This document shows positions 8,122 to 17,062 of a DNA stretch of 64,000 bases, piece after piece. This stretch comes from Methanococcus maripaludis C5 (GTDB lineage Archaea > AGJL01 > Methanococci > Methanococcales > Methanococcaceae): contig NC_009135.1 in the NCBI RefSeq assembly GCF_000016125.1, forward strand, positions 1,240,001 to 1,304,000, read 5' to 3'. The notes beneath the pieces were generated by a model that saw only the letters and a list, made by a program, of their open reading frames with translations, ran no database searches and was not told the origin of the DNA. The translations under genes were made by a program, and so were the position numbers. How positions within the stretch are numbered: position 1 is the stretch's first letter; each line of letters opens with the position of its first letter.

Positions 8122-8955
8122 ATGGTTGTAAAAATAGGTATTTTAAAATGCGGAAACATAGGAATGTCCCCTGTAGTTGATCTTTGTTTGGATGAAAGAG
8201 CAGACAGAAACGACATTGACGTTAGAGTTTTAGGTAGCGGAGCTAAAATGAACCCTGACCAAGTAGAAGAAGTTGCTAAAAAAATGGTTGAAGAAGTAAA
8301 ACCAGACTTCATTGTATACATTGGTCCAAACCCTGCTGCACCAGGTCCAAAAAAAGCTAGAGAAATCTTAAGCGCTGGCGGAATCCCTGCAGTTATCATT
8401 GGTGACGCACCAGGTATCAAAGACAAAGATGCTATGGCAGAAGAAGGACTCGGATACGTTTTAATCAAATGCGACCCTATGATCGGTGCTAGAAGACAGT
8501 TCTTAGACCCTGTTGAAATGGCAATGTTCAATGCTGATGTAATCAGAGTTTTAGCTGGAACCGGTGCTTTAAGAGTTGTACAAAACGCTATTGATGATAT
8601 GGTATTTGCAGTTGAAGAAGGAAAAGAAATACCATTACCAAAAATCGTAATCACCGAACAAAAAGCAGTTGAAGCAATGGACTTTGCAAACCCATACGCA
8701 AAAGCAAAAGCTATGGCTGCATTTGTAATGGCTGAAAAAGTAGCTGACATCGATGTTAAAGGATGCTTCATGACCAAAGAAATGGAAAAATACATCCCAA
8801 TCGTTGCATCTGCACACGAAACAATAAGATACGCTGCAAAATTAGTTGACGAAGCTAGAGAATTAGAAAAAGCAACTGACGCTGTTTCAAGAAAACCTCA
8901 CGCAGGCGCTGGACAAATCTTAAACAAATGTAAATTAATGGAAAAACCAGAATAA
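8122..8955 (+). CDS. mtd: F420-dependent methylenetetrahydromethanopterin dehydrogenase
   Basis: This 277-residue protein catalyses reversible reduction of methenyl-H4MPT to methylene-H4MPT with reduced F420, a core step of CO2-reducing methanogenesis in the cytoplasm. The sequence is the highly conserved Mtd family from end to end (start VKIGILKCGNIGMSPVVDL; GPNPAAPGPKKARE; end HAGAGQILNKCKLMEKPE) with no other domains. Length matches the family. It starts with ATG after GGTGATATA. The gene is monocistronic, with its own promoter and a T-rich tract after the stop. Codon choice is regular and GC is higher than in neighbouring genes, as expected for a highly expressed gene. Confidence 0.98.
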   Translation: MVVKIGILKCGNIGMSPVVDLCLDERADRNDIDVRVLGSGAKMNPDQVEEVAKKMVEEVKPDFIVYIGPNPAAPGPKKAREILSAGGIPAVIIGDAPGIKDKDAMAEEGLGYVLIKCDPMIGARRQFLDPVEMAMFNADVIRVLAGTGALRVVQNAIDDMVFAVEEGKEIPLPKIVITEQKAVEAMDFANPYAKAKAMAAFVMAEKVADIDVKGCFMTKEMEKYIPIVASAHETIRYAAKLVDEARELEKATDAVSRKPHAGAGQILNKCKLMEKPE

Positions 8956-8985
8956 ATTTACATTAAATTAAATAATATTTTACCA

Positions 8986-9014
8986 AACCATTTCTCTTTT
9001 TTTGATTTTTAAAA
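8986..9014 (+). terminator. T-rich transcription terminator after mtd
   Basis: After the mtd stop the plus strand carries ACCATTTCTCTTTTTTTGATTTTT, the oligo-T pattern that ends archaeal transcripts. It lies between two convergent genes. The A-rich run that follows could serve as the terminator for the opposite strand. Confidence 0.45.
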
Positions 9015-9036
9015 AAATTTATTTTAAAAAGAATAG

Positions 9037-9663
9037 TTATTTTTCGTTATAAAATTTTGGAAGGCTCCATTTGCAGAGCATTGCAACAATTCTGATCATT
9101 AAAACGACGATACTACAAATAACTGCACTTGCTTCGAAGCTTAAGTTTGATAAAATTGCCAGATAAAATGCAATTGCACCAATTATGGAACAGCTTGCGT
9201 AAAAGTCCTCAGTTAATGCTGAAGGGGTTTTTTGTAACAATATATCACTTATTATTCCACCGCCGACTCCAGTTAACGTTGCAAGTATGATTATTCCAAA
9301 AAATGATACTTCAAAGTTATATGCAATCATTGCACCGGTTGTAGTAAATGCAGAAAGTCCGATTGCATCAGGAATTTGGATTACATATTTGTTACTTACA
9401 TCATCTTTAAAAATTTTAAAAATTATTATTGCACTCCAAACTCCGATTAATGCAACCCCCATATCATTGGGAGATCTTAATGCATATGGAATTGTATTTA
9501 CGAGTAAATCCCTTGTAATTCCTCCACCAAGTGCAGTCATTATTCCAAGAACTATTATTCCAAGTAAATCTAAGCCTTTTTTAATTCCTTTTAATGCACC
9601 AACTACTGCAAATGCCAAAAGACCAACTATATTCATTATAAAAAATATGTTTTCTGTAATCAT
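9037..9663 (-). CDS. UPF0126 (YicG/TRIC-like) membrane protein
   Basis: This integral membrane protein of about 208 residues is built from two homologous UPF0126 repeats of three helices each. Glycine-rich repeat signatures are visible twice (GIMTALGGGITRDLLV and TLTGVGGGIISDILLQ). Bacterial relatives include a glycine transporter and TRIC-like cation channels, so transport of a small ion or solute is likely, but the substrate is unknown. I chose the ATG at 9663 (MITENIFFIMN) over the TTG at 9708. A TATA-like ATATATAAT lies at 9711-9719, so transcription should begin downstream of the TTG. Confidence 0.8.
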   Translation of the reverse strand: MITENIFFIMNIVGLLAFAVVGALKGIKKGLDLLGIIVLGIMTALGGGITRDLLVNTIPYALRSPNDMGVALIGVWSAIIIFKIFKDDVSNKYVIQIPDAIGLSAFTTTGAMIAYNFEVSFFGIIILATLTGVGGGIISDILLQKTPSALTEDFYASCSIIGAIAFYLAILSNLSFEASAVICSIVVLMIRIVAMLCKWSLPKFYNEK

Positions 9664-9785
9664 GTTTTTTCCAAATCGTTTATTTAAGTAATTACTCTCA
9701 GAACACAACCATTATATATTTTTAATGCATAAGTTTTGACAAAGATATTGATCGTTTTCACGCATATATAAATGGGGTAATAATT

Positions 9786-10475
9786 ATGAATAACAGGATT
9801 TTGGCAATAATCCCTGCATATAATGAAGAAAAATCCATAAAACTAGTTATTGAAAATATAAAAGATACTGTTTCTGGAATTCTTGTAATAGATGATGGAA
9901 GTGATGATGATACCACAAAATATGCTAAAGAAAGTGGTGTTGAAGTCATAACTTTTGAACATAACCGCGGTAAAGGCGCTGCAGTAAGGGCGGGATATAC
10001 ATATTTCGCCAAGTCAGATTATGACATAGCAATAATTATCGATGGAGATGGGCAGTATACAAAAGACGTAATTGAACCAGTATGTGGCCCATTAATTAAT
10101 AATAAAGCAGACCTAGTGGTAGGATCTAGATTTTTAGGAGAATATTATAAAAAAGTGCCCACAGGTAGAAAAATAAGAACATTTTGCAATAATATTGCAA
10201 CAGAAACTACAAGATTTATGTCTGGCTTACCGACAACGGATGCACAGAGTGGATTAGTAGCATTGAATAAAAAAAGTATTGACAAATTAAATTTAAAAGC
10301 TGAAAGATGGGGAATCCATCAAGAAATAATTATACAGGCTGGAAAAAAGGGTTTGAGATATACGGAAGTTCCGACATCTGTAAAAAATCGGATACATGGA
10401 GTTTCGAGAATTAAAGTTATAAAATACCCATTCACTGCATTTCCCGTAATGTTAAAAGCATGGATGAGACACTAA
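9786..10475 (+). CDS. Glycosyltransferase family 2 (dolichol-phosphate sugar transferase-like)
   Basis: This 229-residue GT-A enzyme has the DPM1-like layout: IIPAYNEEKSI at residues 7-17, VIDDGSDDDT, and the metal-binding IDGDGQY near residue 83. It probably moves a hexose from a nucleotide sugar to a polyprenyl phosphate on the cytoplasmic face. There is no C-terminal membrane domain. It is the first gene of the plus-strand glycan block and lies 15 bases before gmd. With manC and gmd nearby, the donor may be GDP-mannose; that is inferred. Confidence 0.85.
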   Translation: MNNRILAIIPAYNEEKSIKLVIENIKDTVSGILVIDDGSDDDTTKYAKESGVEVITFEHNRGKGAAVRAGYTYFAKSDYDIAIIIDGDGQYTKDVIEPVCGPLINNKADLVVGSRFLGEYYKKVPTGRKIRTFCNNIATETTRFMSGLPTTDAQSGLVALNKKSIDKLNLKAERWGIHQEIIIQAGKKGLRYTEVPTSVKNRIHGVSRIKVIKYPFTAFPVMLKAWMRH

Positions 10476-10490
10476 ATCAATGGTGACGTT

Positions 10491-11510
10491 ATGAAAATAG
10501 CATTAATAACTGGAATAACTGGTCAAGATGGATATTTTTTAACAAAATTACTTTTGGAAAAAAATTACGAAATACATGGGATTGTCAGAAGAAACAGCCA
10601 AAATTCATTGGGAAATCTTGATTATTTAACCAATAGTGAAAAAGAAAAACTAAACATTCATTGGGGAGATATTACCGACAATTTGTTTATGGATTCAATA
10701 ATTAAAAAAATCAAACCTGATGAAGTTTACCACCTTGCAGCTCAAAGTTTTGTAGGATTTAGTTTTGAAAATCCAAAATTTACATATGATGTAAATATTG
10801 GTGGAACGTTGAATGTAGTAAATGCCGTTAAGGAATATTCTTCCGATTCAAAAGTATATTTCGCTGCGACGTCTGAACTTTTTGGAAAAGTTCAAGAAAT
10901 TCCTCAGAAAGAAACTACTTCATTTTACCCGCGAAGTCCATACGGAGTTTCGAAATTAGCAGGCTTTTGGACCATTAAAAACTACAGGGAAAGTTACGAC
11001 CTATTCATGAGCAATGGAATATTATTCAACCATGAAAGTGAAATGAGGGGCCCTGAATTTGTAACTAGGAAAATAACGCTAAGCGTTGCAAAAATTTCAA
11101 AAGGTATTCAAGAATGCTTGGAATTAGGTAATTTGGATGCAAAACGAGATTGGGGATATGCAAAAGACTACGTTGAAGGAATGTGGAAAATACTCCAACA
11201 TGATGAAGCTGATGACTTCGTACTTTCGACAAACGAGACTTACACAGTTAGGAATTTTGTAGAACTTGCATTTAAATTTGCGGGCATCAATATTATGTGG
11301 GAAGGATGCGGAATTAATGAAGTTGGAAAAGATTCAAAATCTGGTAAAATATTGGTAAAAGTAAATCCCGCATTTTTCAGACCTGCAGAAGTTGAACTCT
11401 TGATTGGGGATCATTCGAAAGCTAAATCAATCTTAGGATGGGAACCTAAAACTAAATTTGAAGAATTAGTTGAAATAATGGTTAAAAAAGACTTAGAAAG
11501 GATTAATTAA
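10491..11510 (+). CDS. gmd: GDP-mannose 4,6-dehydratase
   Basis: This 339-residue extended-SDR enzyme converts GDP-mannose to GDP-4-keto-6-deoxymannose. It shows the NAD(P) loop GITGQDGYFL near the N-terminus, VRRNSQN for NADP binding, the catalytic YGVSK motif near residue 150, and the family's LFNHESEMRGPEFVTRK segment. It starts with ATG after GGTGACGTT. No reductase that would finish GDP-rhamnose, GDP-fucose or GDP-talose is adjacent, so the partner must be elsewhere, or the keto sugar may be used by an aminotransferase. It uses the product of manC at 4229-5593. Confidence 0.93.
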   Translation: MKIALITGITGQDGYFLTKLLLEKNYEIHGIVRRNSQNSLGNLDYLTNSEKEKLNIHWGDITDNLFMDSIIKKIKPDEVYHLAAQSFVGFSFENPKFTYDVNIGGTLNVVNAVKEYSSDSKVYFAATSELFGKVQEIPQKETTSFYPRSPYGVSKLAGFWTIKNYRESYDLFMSNGILFNHESEMRGPEFVTRKITLSVAKISKGIQECLELGNLDAKRDWGYAKDYVEGMWKILQHDEADDFVLSTNETYTVRNFVELAFKFAGINIMWEGCGINEVGKDSKSGKILVKVNPAFFRPAEVELLIGDHSKAKSILGWEPKTKFEELVEIMVKKDLERIN

Positions 11511-11557
11511 ATTTAATTAATAAAATATATGCCTCATAATATATATCGGGTAGAATG

Positions 11558-12631
11558 ATGAAAATTTTATTTATTTGTGGCGCAAAAGCCACCTATACTA
11601 GAAATTCTGTTATTTATAAAGGTTTAAAAGAAAACAATGTTGAAATCATAGATTGCACAAGCATAAAAAGTACATATGCTAAAAGATATATAGAAGTGGC
11701 CTTAAAATTCCTAACAAATATGAATAAAAAATATGATGTGGTATTTGTTGGATTTTTGGGGCAGCCTTTAGTTCCAATTATTAAAATATTAACAAAAAAG
11801 CCTATTTTTTTTGATGCTTTTATTTCTATTTACGATACTCTTTGTGACGATCGAAAAATTTTCAAACCCTCATCATTTTGTGGACAAGTATCATATTTTT
11901 TTGATAAGATCTCATGTAAAATTTCAGATGTGGTATTTTTAGATACAAAATCACATGTTGACTACTTTTTAAATACTTTCAATCTTCAAAACTCAAATTT
12001 TGAAAGAATTTTTGTGGGGGCAGATGATGAAATATTTTATCCCCGAAATACATTGAATAAAAATAATGATGAATTTACAGTATTTTACTATGGAACATTT
12101 CTACCCCTACAGGGTATCGATATTATACTCCATTCTGCAAAAATTTTAGAAAATTATTCTGATATTAAATTTAAAATTGTGGGCATAGGCCTAGAACATT
12201 CGAAAATAATAAAACTTGCAAAAGAATTAAATCTAAAAAATATTGAATTTATTGATTGGATAGAGTATGAAAAATTACCTCTAGAAATTGCAAATTCGGA
12301 TGTTTGTTTGGGGGGGCATTTTGGAACTGTTGCAAAAGGTCAACGTGTAATTTCAGGAAAAACGTTCCAGTTTTTATCTATGAATAGAGCCGTTATTGTG
12401 GGAAATAACCTCGCAAATTCGGAACTATTGGTTGATAAAAAAAATGCACTCTTTGTAGATCCCAATGATCCAAAAGACCTAGCAAATAATATATTATTAT
12501 TAAGAAATAATCCAGAAATAAAAGAAAATATCGCAAAGCAGGGCTACCTGACATTTAAAGAACATTGTACGCCTAAAAAGATTGGCAAAGATTTAAAAAA
12601 TATTATTGAAAAAAAATTGGGAAAATTATGA
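11558..12631 (+). CDS. GT-B glycosyltransferase (group 1 type)
   Basis: This glycosyltransferase of about 357 residues has a Rossmann-type N-terminal half and the GT4-type C-terminal half. Recognisable parts are FYYGTFLPLQGIDIILHSAK, KIVGIGLEHSKI and the sugar-nucleotide region SGKTFQFLSMNRAVIVGN with a following E (SELLV). Two ATGs are adjacent (11555 and 11558). The second is better spaced from GGGT. Its 3' end overlaps the next gene by 4 bases (ATGA), so the two are translated in tandem. Donor and acceptor are not determinable. Confidence 0.82.
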   Translation: MKILFICGAKATYTRNSVIYKGLKENNVEIIDCTSIKSTYAKRYIEVALKFLTNMNKKYDVVFVGFLGQPLVPIIKILTKKPIFFDAFISIYDTLCDDRKIFKPSSFCGQVSYFFDKISCKISDVVFLDTKSHVDYFLNTFNLQNSNFERIFVGADDEIFYPRNTLNKNNDEFTVFYYGTFLPLQGIDIILHSAKILENYSDIKFKIVGIGLEHSKIIKLAKELNLKNIEFIDWIEYEKLPLEIANSDVCLGGHFGTVAKGQRVISGKTFQFLSMNRAVIVGNNLANSELLVDKKNALFVDPNDPKDLANNILLLRNNPEIKENIAKQGYLTFKEHCTPKKIGKDLKNIIEKKLGKL

Positions 12632-13827
12632 AAATATTAGATGTTGCACCATGGGGAATATATCCTCCAAAATACGGGGGGCCAAACCGGATAAATAATA
12701 TAAACTTAGAACTGGCAAAGTTGGGACATGAAATACTACTGTTTTCCCAAGGTTTAGGAAATAATGAAAAAAATATTAAAAATTTCAGATCTTGGACAAC
12801 AAAGATTGATAAAAATTATTCAGAATTCCGATACGTGAACTTGTTGGAATTAGGTGTTAGGGCATTGATGCATTATCCCCTAAAAACCCCTCCAATATTT
12901 TCCGGATCATTTTTAAAAATATTTTCGCCAAAAATACTTTCAAAATCGATTGATAATTCAGATTTGATAATCGTGGAAAAACCGTGGCAATTTGAACATG
13001 TTTTTAAAAAGAATAATCAAGATAAACCAATAATAATTGATACTATTGATGTTGAATATTTTAGAGTTCAAAGTATTTTAAAAAATAAACCATTTTCCAA
13101 AAATATACTGGATATTGTAAAAGATAAAGAACAGTTTGCTGTTGAAAATTCGGACGCAGTACTCGCTGTTTCAGAAGAGGATGTAAAAAAATTTTCGGAA
13201 TATTATGGCATTTCAAAATCTAAACTTCATGTTGCCCCAAATGGAGTAAATACTAAAAAAATAAAACCTACTGATTACGACGAAAAGGAAAATTTAAAGT
13301 CAAAATATGGTTTCAAAAACAAAACAATTGTTTTATTTACTGGTTCGGAATATTATCCCAATATTGAAGCTGTTAGTCATATCATAAACTTTTCTAAATC
13401 TTTAAAAAATGAAAATATATTAATTTTAATCGTTGGTTCTTGCGGTAACCAATTTTCACACAAAAAATACAACAATATAATATTTACAGGAATCGTTGAT
13501 AAAATTGAAGATTATTTAAAAATTGCAGACATAGCACTAAATCCGATACTTTCGGGCGGAGGAAGTAATATAAAACTTTTTGAATATATGGCTGCAGGAC
13601 TTCCGATAGTTACCACCTATTTTGGAGCGAGAGGATCTAATTTAAAAAATAATGTCGATGCGATCATATCAGATATAGCAGATTTTTCGAAAAATATTGA
13701 ATTGATTGCAGATAATGAAGATTTTGCATTAAATATTGGAAAAAATGCTCGTAATCTTGCTGTTGAAAAATATAGTTGGGATTCAGTTGCAAAAAAAATA
13801 GATAATGTTATTAATAAATTATGTTAA
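12628..13827 (+). CDS. GT-B glycosyltransferase (group 1 type)
   Basis: This 399-residue GT4-like enzyme has an N-terminal glycine-rich loop (PPKYGGPNRINNINLELAKLG), a middle VAPNGVNTKKIKP hinge and a C-terminal donor-binding part (NPILSGGGSNIKLFEYMAAG then LPIVTT). It follows the preceding glycosyltransferase with a 4-base overlap. The pattern is normal for a cytoplasmic enzyme extending a lipid-linked glycan. The sugar specificity is unknown. Confidence 0.85.
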   Translation: MKILDVAPWGIYPPKYGGPNRINNINLELAKLGHEILLFSQGLGNNEKNIKNFRSWTTKIDKNYSEFRYVNLLELGVRALMHYPLKTPPIFSGSFLKIFSPKILSKSIDNSDLIIVEKPWQFEHVFKKNNQDKPIIIDTIDVEYFRVQSILKNKPFSKNILDIVKDKEQFAVENSDAVLAVSEEDVKKFSEYYGISKSKLHVAPNGVNTKKIKPTDYDEKENLKSKYGFKNKTIVLFTGSEYYPNIEAVSHIINFSKSLKNENILILIVGSCGNQFSHKKYNNIIFTGIVDKIEDYLKIADIALNPILSGGGSNIKLFEYMAAGLPIVTTYFGARGSNLKNNVDAIISDIADFSKNIELIADNEDFALNIGKNARNLAVEKYSWDSVAKKIDNVINKLC

Positions 13828-13856
13828 ATAACCAATAATACCGGGCGATACCAGAT

Positions 13857-16037
13857 ATGAAAATATTAAATCCATTTAAATTACAAAATTGGGAATATAA
13901 AAAATTTTTAATTTTGATTATGGGGCTCCAAATTTCATTTTTAGGGATCTTGGGCCTTAATTCACTAGGTACGGAAACCTCAATAGTGCGGCCACTTTTA
14001 GGATTTATATACCTGGCATTTATTCCAGGCTATATCTTACTAAGAATTTTTCAGATGCAAAATATTGAATCATTTAAATCTATTATATATGCGACAGGAC
14101 TAAGCATTTTTTTTGATATGCTGATTGGACTGTTGATAAATATACTTTATCCTATTTACGGCATTACAAATGTCCCATTTTCGGAATTTTCAGTATTGCT
14201 GAGTATTTTTCTATTTACAAATATCTTACTTTGTTTATCCTCATTAATATCAAGATTTGCACCTGAAAAACCACCCTACTTGGAAATTTACGACTTAAGA
14301 ATCCCATTATTGTGCAGTATTCTCCCAATTATATCATATATCGGATCATATCTTTCAAATTACTTCGAAAATAACTTATTACTTCTCTTGTTAATAATAG
14401 GGATCTTGGCAATTATCTCGAAATTATCACTTTTAAAAAATATAAAAAATGGAAATGAAATTCTCCTTTTTTCGATTGCATTATCACTTTTAATGATGAC
14501 CAGCCTTTCAGGGGGCGAATATATAAGGATTTACGATGGGGAAGGGATAGTCCCCAATGTAGTAATAGAAAAAGAACTTTTTGATTTTGATCATAATAAT
14601 AACTGTTATTCAGTACTTGGAAATGGAATACTTACACCCATGTTAATAAACTTTTTATCTGTAGACATTGTAGTGATATATAAATATTTCTTCATATTTT
14701 TATTGTCCCTAATTCCTGTTTCGATATATTATATGATAAAATCTCTAGAAATTTTTAAAAATAGCCGTGAAATATTTTTTTCTGCATTTTTATTCATGAC
14801 TTTATCCCCCTTCTTAAACACTATGCCTTTTTTAAAAAAACAGGGGCTTGCAATGTTTTTTTTGGCTTTGTTTTTCTTAACATTTTTTGAGAATAAAATT
14901 TTAATAAAAAATAAGATAATTCTAACATGTATTTTTTTAATATCAATTATCTGGAGTCACTATGGAGTAGCTGCATTAACTTTGGGAATTATATTAATTT
15001 CAACATTGCCTATTCTGATTATTGGATTAATTTATAAAGATAATAATCCCAAATTATTATTAAAATTACTTATAATCTATTTAGTAATCTTCTTTACATG
15101 GTATCCTAACGTATCCCAAGGTTCTTTGATTAAATCTTTATTTGATATCAGTTCGGGAATATATTTGACCATTACTGAATCTTTAAATATAGAAAATTCA
15201 AGAGGATATACAACTTTAACAACATTTAGTTCCCCCTTATATGCATTATTCAAATTATTGAACATTTCAATATTGTTATTAACATTTGTAGGATACTTTT
15301 GGGCACTTTTTGATTTTATTAAAGAAACCAGTAAAAAATTCAATAAAAAATTTTTACAGTATTTGGTATTTTCTTCAAATTATTTATTCATCCTGATGGC
15401 CACCATGATCCCAGGATTTGCAATAATGAACGTTTCGAGACTAACTGCAATGGCATATATATTGTTAGCCCCATATCTGATTTATTTGTCTACCAAAATC
15501 AGTAATATAAAAATATTTAAAAACAGGCCCCATATTGGAAAAAATATATTTTTCACGATTTTATCAATTAATCTATTAATTTCTTCAGGATTTATTGGAG
15601 AAATAGTAAAACAAGAACCTCTGCAAGTATCGTTGAGTAAAGAAACAATTAAAAATTCTAATTCGATCAGCACCTTGGGTAAATATTACTATTCCATAAC
15701 ACATCCACAGGACGTTTTCGGAACCAAATGGATTGCAAAACATAGGACCAAAGGTAACGATATTCACCTAACATTGGGATTTTTAGATACCCTCGGTGTA
15801 TTCCAACCATACGCCAATATAGAATGGAATTCATTAACCCCGATTAAAAAAGGGAATTACATAGATTTAGATGGATATTTATTTTTATATTCTGCAAACA
15901 CAAAATCGAATGTTGGTGTCGATAGAGACATTTATGGGAATACCGTAATATGGTATAATTCCTCAGGTTTAAAAGACGTTGTTATGGAAAATAATAAAAT
16001 TTATGACAATTCGGGCAGTCAAATTTATTTGAATTAA
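13857..16037 (+). CDS. Large polytopic membrane protein of the glycan locus (DUF2206-like)
   Basis: This 726-residue protein has about 14-16 hydrophobic segments between residues 15 and 590, then a soluble C-terminal part of about 130 residues with HRTKGNDIHLTLGFLDTLGV and several Y/W-rich strands. Its layout, with an IIWSHYGVAAL segment, resembles the DUF2206-type archaeal membrane proteins. Many-helix proteins with a terminal soluble domain in glycan loci are often GT-C-fold glycosyltransferases that use lipid-linked donors on the outer face, or polymerases. No clear catalytic motif is visible, so function is open. Its stop overlaps the stop of the opposing gene. Confidence 0.75.
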   Translation: MKILNPFKLQNWEYKKFLILIMGLQISFLGILGLNSLGTETSIVRPLLGFIYLAFIPGYILLRIFQMQNIESFKSIIYATGLSIFFDMLIGLLINILYPIYGITNVPFSEFSVLLSIFLFTNILLCLSSLISRFAPEKPPYLEIYDLRIPLLCSILPIISYIGSYLSNYFENNLLLLLLIIGILAIISKLSLLKNIKNGNEILLFSIALSLLMMTSLSGGEYIRIYDGEGIVPNVVIEKELFDFDHNNNCYSVLGNGILTPMLINFLSVDIVVIYKYFFIFLLSLIPVSIYYMIKSLEIFKNSREIFFSAFLFMTLSPFLNTMPFLKKQGLAMFFLALFFLTFFENKILIKNKIILTCIFLISIIWSHYGVAALTLGIILISTLPILIIGLIYKDNNPKLLLKLLIIYLVIFFTWYPNVSQGSLIKSLFDISSGIYLTITESLNIENSRGYTTLTTFSSPLYALFKLLNISILLLTFVGYFWALFDFIKETSKKFNKKFLQYLVFSSNYLFILMATMIPGFAIMNVSRLTAMAYILLAPYLIYLSTKISNIKIFKNRPHIGKNIFFTILSINLLISSGFIGEIVKQEPLQVSLSKETIKNSNSISTLGKYYYSITHPQDVFGTKWIAKHRTKGNDIHLTLGFLDTLGVFQPYANIEWNSLTPIKKGNYIDLDGYLFLYSANTKSNVGVDRDIYGNTVIWYNSSGLKDVVMENNKIYDNSGSQIYLN

Positions 16038-17062
16038 ATTTTAAGGCCATCATAAATGCCTTTAAAATAGTATTTAATTAAACCCAGTTCATTCCTCATA
16101 CCCAATCTAAATAACCGCCCAAATAATCTAAATGTAAGTAAATATATTAAACAATATATCTTTGAACCATGATTTTTTTTGACAAAATATAAATTATTCC
16201 TAGTAATCATATATATTAAAAAAGGAGAATACTCCCCAGAACTGGCAGAAACTTTATGTCTTACCTTAGATTTACATGCACACAATAATTTATAGCCCAA
16301 CTTTTTACATCTAGCAGATAAATCCGCATCTTCAAAATAACAAAAATAATCTTTGTCAAAACCTTTTAATTTATGCAATATATCTTTTTTAATTAACAAA
16401 GAACATCCTGTAATAAATCCACATTCTAAATTATCCCCTAACCCGCCAATATCTTCTTTTCTAAACTTATTATGCCATACAAATCCAGTTTTCAAATTCA
16501 TTCCGCCTCCACCGAGTGCCCATATAACATTATCCTTGCCTTCGTAATCATAATAATATATTTTACTGCCCACCATACCAACATTGGTACTTTTTGCAGT
16601 TTTTACCATTTCTGTTAAGAAATCTTTATCTACAACTGTATCATTGTTTAAAAATAAGACATATTCTGAATTTAAATTATTTATTACGAAATCAATCCCT
16701 ACATTATTACCCCCTGCAAATCCATAATTTTCATTATTTTTGATGAGGATTAGTTTTTTATTTGAAAGTTGTTTCATAAACTCCTCTTTTTTCTGGAAAT
16801 TATTTTTTAGGGCATCTTTTTCTGAAATTTCCCAGATTTCTATTGGATTAGTTTGTTGGACATTTTTGAAAAATTTAGAATGTACCTCAATTTCCCCTCC
16901 GCAGTACTCTTTTATTTTTTCTATTGATTCGTCTTCTGAACCATTATCTATTAAAACCACATTATAATCAGGATATTCTATTCTGTAAAGGGAATCCAAA
17001 CACTCTAGGGTATCTTCCCATCCATTCCAATTAAGAATTATTATCGATACTTGAGAATTCAT
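16034..17062 (-). CDS. Glycosyltransferase family 2 (rhamnosyltransferase-like)
   Basis: This 342-residue GT-A enzyme of the WbbL/rhamnosyltransferase type shows VSIIILNWNGWEDTLECLDS, VVLIDNGSEDES, FLNNDTVVDKDFL (DXD region) and CYFEDADLSARCKKLGYKL (ED acid motif). A hydrophobic segment lies near the C-terminus. It is the last gene of the minus-strand block that also encodes dTDP-L-rhamnose synthesis, so rhamnose is the likely donor sugar by context. It overlaps the end of the flippase gene by 4 bases. The stop codon overlaps the stop of the convergent membrane protein gene in the sequence TTAA. Confidence 0.88.
   Translation of the reverse strand: MNSQVSIIILNWNGWEDTLECLDSLYRIEYPDYNVVLIDNGSEDESIEKIKEYCGGEIEVHSKFFKNVQQTNPIEIWEISEKDALKNNFQKKEEFMKQLSNKKLILIKNNENYGFAGGNNVGIDFVINNLNSEYVLFLNNDTVVDKDFLTEMVKTAKSTNVGMVGSKIYYYDYEGKDNVIWALGGGGMNLKTGFVWHNKFRKEDIGGLGDNLECGFITGCSLLIKKDILHKLKGFDKDYFCYFEDADLSARCKKLGYKLLCACKSKVRHKVSASSGEYSPFLIYMITRNNLYFVKKNHGSKIYCLIYLLTFRLFGRLFRLGMRNELGLIKYYFKGIYDGLKI

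Noticed and set aside
8079-8795. 238-codon open frame on the minus strand across mtd
   Set aside because: Mtd is conserved end to end on the other strand; the antisense frame has a Ser/Ala-rich composition typical of shadows and no start signal.
16034-16037. Overlapping genes as a possible sequencing error
   Set aside because: The two convergent genes simply share TTAA for their stop codons, both frames are intact and both proteins have normal ends.
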